Below, piece by piece: positions 12,601 through 24,609 of a stretch of DNA of 64,000 nucleotides (the stretch's first letter is position 1; the number at the start of each line of letters is the position of its first letter). The stretch comes from Stropharia rugosoannulata. Its lineage: Eukaryota > Basidiomycota > Agaricomycetes > Agaricales > Strophariaceae. The notes beneath the pieces were generated by a model. It worked only from the letters and a program-made list of their open reading frames with translations, ran no database searches and had not been told where the DNA came from. The stretch spans positions 1,860,001-1,924,000 of the forward strand of contig JANCIK010000010.1 in NCBI GenBank assembly GCA_028532985.1. Direction: 5' to 3'. Position numbers and translations under genes: made by a program.

Positions 12601-14460
12601 TGATTGCTTCAAGTTGGGTATGGCGTCCATTGCATGGTATAGTGATGAAAGGAAAACATTGAAAAGTGATGCGTAGACATTTGCAAGATAGTCAACCTAT
12701 ATAAATAAATAAAAGGTTACGAGTTAAAACAAATCTTGACCGGACTGGCAACGTTGAACGTACATCGGGTATGGGCCATAGTTCAAGTTCAGACTCATGC
12801 ATAACTTTGGCCACGTTTTGGAGCGCTTCTGGTATACATTCGAGAGGTACGTCATTACGTTCATAAAATTGCTTGACAAGGTCCAAGAAGCACGCCGCAC
12901 GATACGAATGAGGAATTCTCCATCGTAATGCACATTCGTTAATTAGTTCGATATGCGGTGGCGATAGGATACCCAGCGATACTTCATCGTTGTCGTCTAC
13001 TTCCGGTGACATCATTCTTTCCAGATCTGCGATGAGACAGTGCTCGACGAGGCGTTTATAAAACTTCTTGGGACTAGGGGGGATGAAGGTGAAATGATGA
13101 CCAACTGGAAGCTCTTCGTCGCCTTCTGCTGTGTCATCCATATCGAGGCTTGCAAATAGGGATTTTCGACTACCTATTGAGCCTTGCCTTACAGCGCCTG
13201 GAGAATCGAATTGTGAGTAAAGAGAGCCAGGTCGTGCGCCGTTGTTTGAGGTGTTGATAGAGGGAAGGATTTCGGAAGGAGTTGACTTGGCCAGACTTGG
13301 GTTGAATTGAACCATAACAACCATTAACTGTTGTAAATGAGTTGTCTCGAGTATTTTCCAGTGCTGCCATGCAGCTTCGCTTTCAAAATCCTCTCGACGA
13401 CCAGGAAATGATGCTCCAGCGTTTATATTTTTCAAGCAAGTCTTCAAGTCGGTCATAGCAGCTTTTTCCGTGACAACCGTGCCACGAATTTTGTCCACCT
13501 CTGCCTGGAGAGCTAAATCTGGAATTTTGAACAAGTTCCCGACAATCTTAACTAGATTCATATCTGCTATAGTGGAACTGATAACAGGAAGTGAATCCCG
13601 GTTGGAACTAGTATGCACTGAAGCAGAATCGTAGCCGGAATCACTTTGAGCGTATCCTTGATTTTGAGATAGCGTCGGCGCCAGCTTTGCTGTATATGTA
13701 TCGAGTCGTGACAGCAGTTCAGGGGAAACGTAGTTAACACTGCGAAGTGACTCTCGGAGCAGCTTAATAAACTGAGCGATTTGGTTGTTGAGTTCTAGCT
13801 TCCAGCCCTCGCCTGCTAGAGTCGGTTCTTTCTTGAGAACCGATGTTGCATGAGTAGCAAACATAAGAATGAGTTCTTCAATCTTCCTGTTTTCCTTCAT
13901 CTGGCGCTTGAAAGTGTCCACCATAAACTGTCCATAGAACTTGGCCATCGTACGTCGCACCAGCTGATCCGAGTAACTGCGTAACAAACGTTGAAAATGA
14001 GTCAAGTAAATATTCAGACCACGCACGCAGCTTCCTTCCCCATAGCAATATTCTGCAGTTTCTGCTCCAACACTTTAAGCAGCTTCTCCGGAAACTTGAC
14101 GCTTTTCGATCCATCCCTTACATCTCGGAACATGTCACCTATGGAGAAATTGGAGAGAGCGGAGAGACGAGACGAGTGCTCTCGCGATTCAGAGGAGACA
14201 TGCTGGTTCTTAGGGGAATCCGCCACTTTTGGCGTCATAAGATACGACAGGAGCCTTTGACAAGTTATCAATATCACGATAAGGAGACGTGAACCTCGCA
14301 CACGTACGATACGCGTAAGACATAGCTACATAATGGCACATTAGTCGTTGCTTTCATGGATCTATCGCAAGAGTACTTACTCAAATAAATCATCGTCCGT
14401 AACCCGGTATTTCGACAACCGACTTTCGTGGGTGAAACTATCGTAGCTTCGCCGTGACAT
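9684..14460 (-). CDS. Munc13-like protein (MHD1, C2, MHD2)
   Basis: Many small introns; roughly 15-17 exons. The start is ATG at 14460 (MSRRSYDSFTHESRL), followed by a short exon 14325..14308 and larger exons such as 14254..14027 and 13976..12764. The central part carries a helical MHD1-type region (KKFYKRLVEHCLIADLERM, then IPHSYRAACFLDLVKQFYE). Further on are a long helical linker, then a C2-like beta segment around 11.05-10.77 kb (LWLMVSVRDRALVGKHDIVG.., LDTQGRILVRVSMEGEKDD). After that come MHD2-like helices (VIEQAIMPLFDYFDAN-type) and a Gln/Glu-rich coiled tail ending at the stop at 9684. Fungal members of this family act in vesicle priming and exocytosis at the plasma membrane. The order MHD1-C2-MHD2 fits that. 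The family call is from recall of motifs; exact exon ends in the middle are approximate. Confidence 0.85.
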
Positions 14461-16249
14461 TAGGTTTTAATTGGAGTAATGCCTTATGAGCAGATGCGTA
14501 GCTACAAAGAGCAGCTATCTAGGCAAAAGGCAGAGAAAGACGAATAGGGCTGAGAAGTAGGGAGGCCGGCGACGAAGTCACCGTGACCGTGCGGCAAGGC
14601 TGCGGGCTCAGGGATCCTTCCCTTCCGTGCTACAATCATTACCAAACAATCTCTTGCCATCACCCTGATCTCCAACACTGCCATTAACTTGCGCTTTCCA
14701 AATACATATGCTCATTAAACCAAGCATCAACACACTATGGGTCTATAAATCCAGAGATTAACCAAGAATGTCGCCTACGACGCTACAAAAAGGCTGTAAA
14801 GAGCAAATCCTAGACGGCGAGTAAGGGCGAATAACATGTTGACATGCCAGTCTCGGGGAGGTAAGTACTAAGTAGCACCCATTTCCCACAACTTGAGTAT
14901 TGTTGCGGCGCTATAGTAGATTACTCGAAGCTGCTGGTAAGTCTTGCTCTATGCCATATAAGGTCTTTGTACACTTGATCAACGGCCAATTTGACCAAAT
15001 AACACAGTAGTACGCCCTCGACGCAGTATGCGGACGCTCGTGTGGCAGGAGTGCAGAATTTCTGGCCTCTGCAATACTACCTCCCGATCCTGGATGGAGC
15101 GCGTCTGAAGCACTGTCTTTAAATCCAGAGTCGAGCCCTTCAACCTCTACAGTATAAAGAACAATCCATGGAGGTAAAATCCCGACTTATCAATAAGGGC
15201 CCGGTTTAAATTTCAAACATTCGACCACGTCGCTCCGGATGGTTTTCTCGTGGACTTGGCGGAAAGTGGGGAGAAAAATTGAACATCTCTGCACCATCGC
15301 TAAGGGGAGAGAGAGGGTTCCTGCCAATTTATCCAGAACGTCAGTCGTATTCTGGCCTTGACCGGCATCAACAGCAGCACAAGACAGCCCCAGTATAACC
15401 TGGTGTAGGTCAGGGGATTCCCAGTCGATTGGAGGAGAAAAGGAGCTTGTGGTCGCTGGACTGGTAAATTACAGTGAGGAACCGTTGGTCTTAAATTCGA
15501 TCTAAATGACAATGATACCGATTCAGCTCGACCTATATCTACAATTTATATGTACTGGCAACTGTCTATTATAAAGGTCATGTTGCATACCTGTTTTAAC
15601 AGATGACTGGCGCAACTACCGAACCTGAAGTCCTCTTTTTTAGAAAACACTTTTTCAGGCGCATAAAGTCTGGGTCGCCGCCACGAATATTCTCTCTAAC
15701 CTCTTTCACACTTTCTTTCTTCTTTTCAGGTGACTATTGACAATGAGTTATTGATTGCCACAACGTCAAGATCAGATTAAATTCATTGCTCGGGAAGAGA
15801 TCAGACGTTGAAATACGTACTTGTCAACTTGAAGGTTCCCAACATCTGCCGCTGATTTCAACGCTGCCATGACCAGTTATTCCAAGCTTATCCTGGTATG
15901 TTCTTACCTCACATATGTGACTCTTTCATTGATTTCATAGGACCCTTACTCTGTCAAACGAGTCATTATTTGGGTCTGATAAATTGAAAATTATATCATT
16001 GGATACTATATCAGGCTCAGTGGCTGAGGACCCACAACACTCAACGTTCGTCGATACTGAACTATCTCTCGCTAGGAACCAGTCCAGGTTCCATCAAGCA
16101 AATTCTAGCTGATGTCGCGGGATATTTTGACTTTGACCGGAAATTCAGTGCCTGAGGACTTACATCGATCAACGTTCAACACCAGTGAACTCTACCCCAG
16201 ATTATATTGAATACTCGTCACATTCCTACGAATTTTATTGTGAAATAGG
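14461..16249. other. gene-poor spacer
   Basis: No open frame longer than about 70 codons and no convincing exon chain. A possible short exon starts at about 15890 (MTSYSKLIL then GTATGT) but runs into a stop after the next acceptor. This may be decayed 5' sequence of the kinase-like remnant. Confidence 0.4.
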
Positions 16250-16960
16250 GGATATCTTGGGGGGAAGGCAGATGTGGTTGTGTTTTTGAGCTCCAGGTGA
16301 AGTTCATAAAAGACCTCGCGGATACAGAAGGACGGAAAATAGAAATGCTCTGGAGCTCCCTATCTTCCGTCGCTCGTGCTAAAATTAGCAGACGAAAAGA
16401 ATGTAGCAGACCTATAGCAGGAAGCTTTGAACTATGCCAAACTTGAACCAATTCAGGGTGCCTCTATCGTCCATTTCTATGGATTGTTTGACTGTGAAAT
16501 TTATAACGACTGGAGCTTTTGTGGTGTAAATAAGAGGAATCGGACACGGACGCACGAGCTCTCGGTCATATTATTGGAGCGGACTGGGAGCCATCTGACT
16601 CTTAAGGAGAGCGACGATGATGTATGAGTTGCTCTAGTTTTACTGGTCAGTGCATTCATTATTCACATATAAGACATATAAGTTAGTATCGACATTCTGG
16701 ATGTACTTGAAGACATAACGCTCCAGGTTGTGTGATACATCGCGATGTGCGACCTGATAATAGTATCATGAAAAGCACCCGCGCTGAAGCTATCTGGGAT
16801 TCCCGTAAAGTTTTGCGCAAGGCATAAAAACAGAGCGCAACCACTGGATTATTGATCTTGAACCTCTCAGGGAGATTAACAACATCTCTAAGAAGAAATT
16901 AGTCTTGGTGCTGTGGGTACCATCGTTGTCTCGAAGAAATGTATTCACGCAGGACTATTC
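16250..16960 (+). pseudogene. degraded protein-kinase-like remnant
   Basis: Fragments in order resemble the fungal kinase-like families expanded in mushrooms. LEPIQGASIVHFYGLFD lies near 16442 and HELSVILLERTGSHL near 16555. Then comes the catalytic-loop motif HRDVRPDN at 16738..16761, and WIIDLE at 16845..16862 in the place of the DFG/DFE region. The pieces lie in different frames. The frame after SHL runs into a stop exactly where an expected YELL continues in another frame, which is the mark of a frameshift. No start or full-length chain was found. It could be a badly assembled intron-rich gene, but decay is the simpler reading. Confidence 0.55.
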
Positions 16961-17873
16961 GGGACATGAGATTTCTGTTGTCCGCAGTTGAATCAGATTC
17001 CGAATAGAAACTAAGTCTTTCTTGTAACTTTCTGTTTGGGTAGTAGATAATTTGTTGAATAGGTCATGTCAAAAGTTGCAAGAATTACTATGTCAGTCGT
17101 AGGTACGCTAGCGTAGTGAAAGTGTCCGTACTGGCATCCTCCGGACTTCGGTAAAGACCCCCGACCATGAGTTTGACGCTTAATTAAATGTAGAAACGAA
17201 CGCTGTATACGAACTGTAGATTCTAGAAGTATCGAACGAAAGCCGTAGTGGCATTTAAGTCTAGTACATACATGTCGTCGCCGAAGTCTGCTCCCCGACC
17301 CCGTCTGGACTGTTGTAGGCAAGTTGTAGGCTTATCTTGGGCTTAAACCCATTGCATTTGCCAAGTTGTCGTGTATTCACTTCGATAGCATTAGGTAATC
17401 CGTTGTGATGACCACGCCTTTGTTCGAGGGATGCCGGCATGATGCCGCGCTGTTCGCTACTCCATGTTTGGCTTGCGTCGGCAAAAGACAATGAGAAGAA
17501 CAATGGCCTTGTCCTCGGCCCTTGTCAAAAGCAAATATCCTGCCATGAGGCGGACGCGGAGGCCCTGAAAGGACTCATATATTAACAGAGGCCACGATGC
17601 GCTATTCTTTACCAAATCCGCCTGCCTGTCTTGACTCTTCTCCCGCTACCCTCAAGCGCAAGCTTGTTTCCTCCACATTCCTTTGACGCCTGGTGCTGAA
17701 CTACTGAGAATCTGCTTTCAATTTACGAGCCTCTCGCTTTGACAGCGACCTTGCAGTTTGAATAACACACCAGCTTTTACGACCAGCATTCAGCATTCAA
17801 TATCCAATCCTGAACTATAGCCACTCTACACCTACCTACTTGTAAGATTTTAATACAGTAATAACCGAACAAA
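16961..17873. other. intergenic, no gene seen
   Basis: Short frames only. The final 200 bp form the likely promoter of the membrane-protein gene starting at 17874. Confidence 0.45.
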
Positions 17874-18857
17874 ATGCCACTCCCTCCTCGTGCTTGTTTG
17901 TGTTCTTTCACTGTTTTATAAAATTGGCAGGCTAACGTTTCTTTGGCAGACGTTTTCATCGGACTCAATGGACTGCGTGCATTGAGCATTCTGTCGCTCA
18001 TTCTCGTGTTCTGCAGCAATATCGTGACACTATCGAATGATATCAAGGCCGTAAACCGCTTCATGGCTGGACAGAAGCTGGGAGATACGACGAATTCAAC
18101 ACTGACGGATAATATTGATATGAACTATATTATGTGCGTCTGTATTCATCCTTCTGCCATATACGCGTCCTAAATCTGTTCTAGGGGAAGTACCGTTCCC
18201 AATCAGCCTGCTGGTGCATTCTGGGCAGTGCTGAACAGGCTCTTCATAATATTCCAAGCTGTTCTCCTTATTCTGGCAGAAATTGGGTTCCCATCCGTTT
18301 TCTTCGATCGCTTCTTCCCTGTGCTTGGAAAAACCTTCGGATTAGGTGCGCTCGGTCTCATGCAGATGCTGTAAGTTCAATTGGCTTCTCGAGTATCTAT
18401 TTGCAGTCCATTCTAACGTAACATGGTGTTTAGTATTGGTGCAGCCATCCTCTCCCACCACGTTGACACCTTCACGCTTGTCTCTGCATTCTTTCTGTTC
18501 GCCATCGGGTCCGTGAATTGCCTTGCCGGTCTAATTTTCCGTGAAAGCGCGAAATCGAAACGCTCCCTCACGTCCTGGCGCGACCACGCGAAGAGTGCCT
18601 TGCCGACACACATAGGTGGCGTTAAAGTGCCAACATTCTCACCAAGCACGATGGTGTCGAGCCCGCCCACGTTCGTCTCCAATCTGCACACCGGCTCAAG
18701 CAAGAACACGACCGAGTCGGACTCGAAAGACGACAAGTTTGCCGGATTCGGGTTCGGGAGGCAGGGGGAGAAAGCCGCAGGGCTGAAGGGATTCCTCATC
18801 TCCAAGCCTGTTGAAGCACTGCCCAAGTATCTCCCCGGTAAAAGCAACGCATTCTAG
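17874..18857 (+). CDS. four-helix membrane protein (DUF7598-like)
   Basis: Four exons: 17874..17895, 17950..18133, 18185..18370 and 18434..18857. All junctions keep frame. The first exon codes only 7 residues. Four hydrophobic stretches follow: after VFIGLNGLRALSILSLILVF, around NRLFIIFQAVLLILAEIG, around GLGALGLMQMLIGAAIL and around LVSAFFLFAIGSVNCLAG. A hydrophilic Ser/Thr/Gly-rich cytosolic tail of about 110 residues ends in GKSNAF. The layout resembles a basidiomycete-specific family of small membrane proteins of unknown function (DUF7598, from memory). No catalytic residues are apparent. Confidence 0.8.
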
Positions 18858-20467
18858 AAATGGCCGAACTCTCAAGCACTCCAAGGAACAGGAGGTGGTT
18901 GCTACATGTCATATGTCAATAACGACATGGTTTTCATCCTTGTGCCGCCTGCTTCTCTTTTGGTATTGTTCTATTTTATATGACCTCCACGCCACGTACA
19001 CGAGAACAATGGATATTCACTGAACCTTGTTGCATTTTCATTCCACCCCCATCTCCATGCCTTCACAAGTAACTAGTAGCCCGTGCGTTGTTCACTCTAA
19101 TTTACTGTATCATAGTTGTCGAATATCTGCTGTAGCACACCCATTCAAATAGTCCATACGTCATGTTCCATATGTATTTGTAAACTTGGCACCCAGTACA
19201 TGTTTTCCAAATGTTTTCACATTCAAAAACTGATGGTAAGGACTTCAAGCTTCACACTCCAGCGACTCGCAGGATGGCAGCTCCAAAAATAGGCGCCCTT
19301 CCTGTGAGTTCAATTTGGCGCCTAATACATGTATAGAGACCGCCGTCTTCATGTCGCACGAGGACATGGTCAGGAGTTCTAGGAGGAGCGGAAATGATGC
19401 GGTGAACTAAATAAACCACCAACCAGAAATTCTTCTCCGGAACTACCAATGAACACTTGGACAGTGACTTCACTTTCCGCCAATACCTTTCCTGTCACCT
19501 GCTAGCGCCGAGGTCAGCCTTGGATCAGCCGTGCGCGTGAATAGTAGTAGATATCTCAAGTTGTATTGGCTTAGTGTTCGTTTTCAGTGTCAATGGTCAC
19601 CAGCCATCGGTCACCATTGACTTTACATGCTTCTGGGTCATGGCCTACTTTCACACATACTACTTCACGCGTACTTCCTTGTGACTTCTCAAGCGCTCAC
19701 ATTACCCGCCTAGTTTTAACGGATCTTACACCTTGCTTACACCTGTCTTCTGTGAGAAGGCGGAATTATGACAAGGAGCCTCCAGACCACTCAAAGATGG
19801 ATTGGAGGGGTATTTGTTCCGATTGTGCTTCTCTTGCATGTCCATTTTTACAAGTCACAACATATTAGACATGATACTTTTCTGACATCAGAATGGTTCC
19901 ACTGCATAGAATAGCGGTGGGAAGAACGCCTTGAAGATCATTTCAGGAGTAACAGCCTCGAGTCTAGTCAACTATCTATAAAGCTGGATCTGCCTACAAG
20001 ACGTGAGGCTTTTTTGGAGGTTGTTGCGATGGGACGTACTATGCAGTGCGCCGAGATCACGCCCGGATGGCGTGTCGTAGCGCCATCGGTCGCTTTACCG
20101 ATCTCTCGCATTCATCCGCAGTGCGACCGCCTTATTGGCTGACTTCTTGACATTTGTGTAAAGAAGCAAGAGGGTACCTGTTTGATATAAGTGGACGGGA
20201 GCGCTGAGGCATAAAGAGACTTTCGACGCACGCACGGTCGCCGCTTCTGATCCCTCGGACTGCTTGATGTAAAGGAACTTTCCAGCCACTTCGAACGTGC
20301 CATCCAGCGAATAGGCTTCTATACCTGCAGGTGGACCTTGAAAACAAACAATTGCCTTTTAAGACGGCGTTGCAGGCCGATATTTCCGAGCACAAGTCGC
20401 AGAAATCGCGCTCAGTAGCATCCTTTTCAAAGGTTGACGCCGGACCTTCATACAAAAGCCTCCCACA
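18858..20467. other. intergenic; weak minus-strand exon candidate
   Basis: Mostly unremarkable. Around 20340-20095 on minus is a protein-like run (EAYSLDGTFEVAGKFLYIKQ.. ending at a stop at 20095) that might be the last exon of a small gene divergent from the one at 20468. I could not find a convincing start, so it is not called. Confidence 0.35.
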
Positions 20468-22623
20468 ATGAAGCTGGCGTTAGGACTCCAGCAAAAGCTC
20501 TGGGCGCCCGTACTCGTGAAGGACGCAGAGCAAGGTCGTGTGGTGGAGGAAAGAGCGGGAGCCCCTGTCCGTACGTCTTATCCAAACAGCGTGACCGCGC
20601 CAGGCCATGATCACACCTTGACTCCCGACGCTGAACTGCGCTGCGGGACGTCTGGCCAGCCTCAAACATCACAGGTTCAGGCTACCCCCATCTCTCTAGC
20701 AAGGTCTTCGACACCTTCTCGCCCTGGGCCTCAAATTAAATCGACAGTTCACGCAGCCGCACAGCAGAGCGACCCGTCCATCTCAAAATCAGACGAGCGT
20801 CGCCGAGAGCGCTCAGACCCCGCTCACACTTACGGCCGGGGAGACCTATCTGGTCACGAATACCAAAGAGCGGGGCACTACTTGCCTGGAAAAGATACGG
20901 TTCGCCGGCCGCTGGGTTCCAGTCCAGATAAATATAGACGACCGTCCAGTCTAAACCAAGTCCCCGAGGAGATGGAACCCACTCAGCTTTCGTCGATGCA
21001 ATCCAACGGTGAACCGCGATTCTACGGCTCAGTAGGACATGGCAGCACGCCGTCCAACGCTAACAGACACGGCGACAACTTTGATACCCTGTCTTATGAC
21101 GAGGAAAGCGAGCTAAGCGAACAGGAGGAAGATTGGCTGCTGGATGAAGAGTTGGCGATGCAGGGACTCTATCGAGGTGTGACGACTGCAATGATATTCA
21201 ATGTACATATACTCATTGATATTCCAGGAAACTACAAGGTTATGCTGTCCTTGTACTCTCTAGTACCGCTAACGTCGCTCCTCGCGTTCGTATCGCTCGC
21301 TCTTATCCCCATTTTTGCCTTCCCGAGCAAGGCCAAGTCTGCTTTTCCCTACCCCCCATATTTACCATACCCACTTCCTGAAGTCCTCACCTCGACAGCA
21401 CTGTGGTCCTTGGCATATCTACTCAGAGATCCTCTCTACACTATATGCCTCTTCCTGACATCACTGATACCCTTCCCGACTTATCGCTTCCCTTCAGTTA
21501 TTCCCTTCCTGGCTTCATCCCTATCTGCAGTATCACAAAGCACTGTGACTCTCTTCCTTCGACAACTGGCTGTGCCCATCTTACTGGTGCCGTATTACTC
21601 CACTGAGCGCTTTCAACCGCACGATGCGCATACAAATCACTTTCCGACATGGAGAGACGATGCCTTCCGCCGGGTATGGTGGATCGCACTGGGCTGGGCC
21701 ATGGCAGAGGCCGTGGTTGGCATTAAACAAGGTTACGAAAATATTTATCTGTACAAGGACGTTCTTGTCAACGTCCGGAAGGACATAGCCAAATCCGGCC
21801 TCATGAGAGAGACTATCACACCCACAAGCAACCAGAGGGAACACACACCGTCGAATGGTCGCGGTCCTCAGGATCTGGATATCACACCCAGGCAAGAGAA
21901 CCTCGGCGCCCAACATGGGTCTACACCGAGACCACCAACAACATCCGCGCAGCAAGAGCGGCCTCGGTCAAGCTCGCGCTCCCCGCCCGGTTTTTCTGCC
22001 ACGTACCACAGAGCAGATGACTTCAGGGCCCCTCGCCTCTCTCCCGAGGCGCAACCCCTGCTGGGTGACAGCTTCGCCTCGAATCAGCTGAGTCGTCAGG
22101 TGACGAGAGAAAGTGACAGACTAATAGTCGAGAACGAGGTGGAGCGGGATCTGGAAGAGCTGATGATGATCAAAAATCGTGAGGACTTGGAAGAGATATA
22201 TGGAATGCCTGTCATTGTGAGTCAATTCAATCCGGATCTTGGTTGAGTGGTGATTGACTGAACTTCCTTCGCAAGCGCATACCCGTCTTTCTCTCATGCT
22301 TGCACCACATCAACTCAATTCTGTCTTCACTGGGGACCACTCTACTCCTAACGGCCGCATATATGCGGTCGACGTTTGCGTACGCTGTTGTATCCCCGTC
22401 GTCGGGCTCGGTGCCACCACCGTCGTCGAGCGTGTTCAAACCTTCGAACAAATACATATTGGTTACCTTCCCCGTCCTCCTTGCCGTCCATTCCATACTC
22501 ACCCTGATGCACACACCATGGATACTACCACGCCTGGGTATACATACCTTTGTCTACATCGGGCTTCTCGTCTCTCTCGGGCTCTTCTTCGGTGGACTAG
22601 GTGTCTGGGAAGTCTTGATGTAA
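20468..22623 (+). CDS. multipass membrane protein, 698 aa, disordered N-terminus
   Basis: Two exons: 20468..22216, then a 59-bp GTGAGT..GCAAG intron, then 22276..22623, in phase 0. Residues 1 to about 235 are polar and disordered, ending in an acidic patch (SYDEESELSEQEEDWLLDEE). Hydrophobic segments then follow: LIDIPGNYKVMLSLYSLV, LTSLLAFVSLALIPIFAFP, ALWSLAYLLRDPLYTICLF, a Ser-rich one and VWWIALGWAMAEAVVGIK. A polar loop of about 150 residues comes next. After the intron there are three more (LSSLGTTLLLTAAYM, YILVTFPVLLAVHSILTL, FVYIGLLVSLGLFFGG). That gives about 7-8 helices. It is probably an endomembrane protein conserved in fungi. I do not recognise a named family and assign no function. 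The start is the first ATG. Confidence 0.8.
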
Positions 22624-22757
22624 ATAAACTGGGCTTAAATTCCATCTATCCTTTGTAATTTCTGCATGTGGACTACCAAACAAACGAAGTTTTATAAGGC
22701 ATCGACTTCGATCATCTAGCCTGCAACGGTCTGTAACGATCTATTACGTGAAGATAA

Positions 22758-23219
22758 TCAGGCGAAGTCCCAGGTGACCGCAATGAGTCCCTCATCAAGA
22801 GGAGCGAACTCTTCGAACAAAGAGGTTGTGATGTCGAGGTTGTTTGTTCCGCAAGGTCCGCAAGAGTCTTGAACAATACCAGCGGCAGATTTGCCGTTGC
22901 CTAAAAGATAACGTTAGTAGTGTACGCATCCCGTCAAATGTGGGGATCGACATACTTGTGATTGTGACGGTCTTGCCGCAGTCAGCTAAAGTAAACTGAT
23001 CGGCATTGAGAGCAACGATAGGGTCACTGCTAGTGTATACAACGCCGCATGCGCCGGCCTAACAGAAATGTTAAAATGGTGCGACAACGCCGTTGAACTT
23101 GCAGACTTTCTACTCACTGTTGCAGGTGGTGTAAAAGAGGTGGCATGGCCAGAGAAAGTGGCGTGTGCCGAGCTCAAGAAAAGAGCGCAAGCTACGAGGG
23201 AAGTCTGGAATCCAACCAT
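22758..23219 (-). CDS. secreted double-psi beta-barrel (RlpA/barwin-like) protein
   Basis: Three exons: 23219..23117, 23058..22956 and 22900..22758. Introns are 58 and 55 bp. The protein is about 115 residues. MVGFQTSLVACALFLSSAHA is a signal peptide. The mature domain has the expansin/RlpA-like pattern: GACGVV near the start, ALNADQF, CGKTVTIT, GIVQDSCGPCG and a closing LDITTSLFEEFAPLDEG. These cysteines and the Asp in VQDSC fit the double-psi barrel seen in small secreted fungal proteins that act at the cell wall or in plant interaction. It is a single-domain protein with no cellulose-binding module. Confidence 0.9.
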
Positions 23220-24073
23220 TATTGCGATTGAGTTGTTGTATGTGAAGAGATCACTGGACTCGAATTACAGTCGGAAGTTGTCTCTTATATATGCGCGGGG
23301 GCCGTATACACGGTCGTTAAGGCTCCTTAAGGATATGTCCAATTCGAATCAAATTCGCCAAGTTACGGGTATGACAGGTATTAGCCTTGTACTTCTTTTT
23401 CAGTGTTTCCGGATGAGAGCCATCAGGAATTGATTGTCGGTGGAAGAATATGATGATAATTTGATAAAACATGACAACCTCGTTTTTGCTGACCTCGGTA
23501 GTGCTTTCGTGACCTCGACGCTCCTCTACGTGAAGGCCGACTGTTATTAATAGTCTTCTAACTCCGTAGATGGCCTTTGCATACTCGAGGCCTTTTTTTC
23601 TATCAGGGGATACTATTTTCGTAATTGCGAGTCGATGTCAGCATCTCCCATGGTTTTACTACATGTATGTCCAGATTCTTACCAAATGAACATATGAAAT
23701 TCATTGAACCTCTCACGTTCTAGGTTTTCTACTTATTACAGTATCATAAAGGTACATGGATATACTGAATCGCTAAACGTACTTACTTCATCTGGTTCTA
23801 CTACCTGATTTTCAAGGGGCTCAACTTGCGGTACGTAGCAGTGAATATTGTTTGTACTTTCTTGACGTCTTGGCAATCAGTAAGTCATTAACGTTCCAGA
23901 ACGGGAAAGTAATTCCTATAAATAGGTGTCTATATTGGGACCCACTACTTTGGACTGACGCCTCATGTCCTCAGAACGGTCTGCACATACACTTTCTACA
24001 GAAACTTGAAAATTTATATGGGAGGACTAGTGAGGCGTGTAATCTCTGATTTTACATATGCGATCCAAAAGGA
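23220..24073. other. intergenic, no gene seen
   Basis: AT-rich; only short frames. It forms the left flank of the LINE insertion. Confidence 0.5.
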
Positions 24074-24086
24074 CAACTATTTTCCC
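24074..24086. repeat. LINE target-site duplication, left copy
   Basis: CAACTATTTTCCC, identical to 47133..47145. It directly abuts the poly(T) (poly(A) on minus) end of the LINE. Confidence 0.93.
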
Positions 24087-24609
24087 TTTTTTTTTTTTTT
24101 TTTTTTTTTGGTGTAAATTTAAGTCTTCAGTGCAGTGCACTATTTAGACGTGACAAGTACAAGCAAATAAGTAGAATACAGGACCCCTGGTCCTCCTCCT
24201 TTTCCCAAGAGCCTCTTCCGCATCGTCGACGGGCTATGCCCCCCAGGCGACCCTGCAGGGGAACGCAGTTTTCCAAGCACTCTGTTTTGAAGGGAGGGTT
24301 CCACTTGCTCTTTCCGGTAAGGTTTGACATGCAAGACTCTGCGTGGAATATATGATGGGGCAATCAGGGTAAGCGGGAGGATTGGTGTTGAGGCTCGTTG
24401 GAGCCGTGGCCGATTGCTGGCGCAGTGGGTTCGGTTGTGGAGAGTAGAAGGTATCGGGCTGCATGAAGGGCGGGGTCGATGTTCGGGGGTGTGAGGGTAT
24501 CCAGTGGGGTCATTGGATGCCAGTATTCAGCATGTAGTCACCCAGTGCTACCGGGTGGAGTATCTGTTGACTAGGTTTAGCATTAATTTTTGTGACATAG
24601 CATTGAAAA
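24087..24609 (-). other. LINE 3' UTR and poly(A) tail
   Basis: About 500 bp follow the ORF2 stop at 24610 and end in 23 uninterrupted A (minus strand), directly followed by the target duplication. Several minus frames here are untranslated shadow. Confidence 0.85.
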
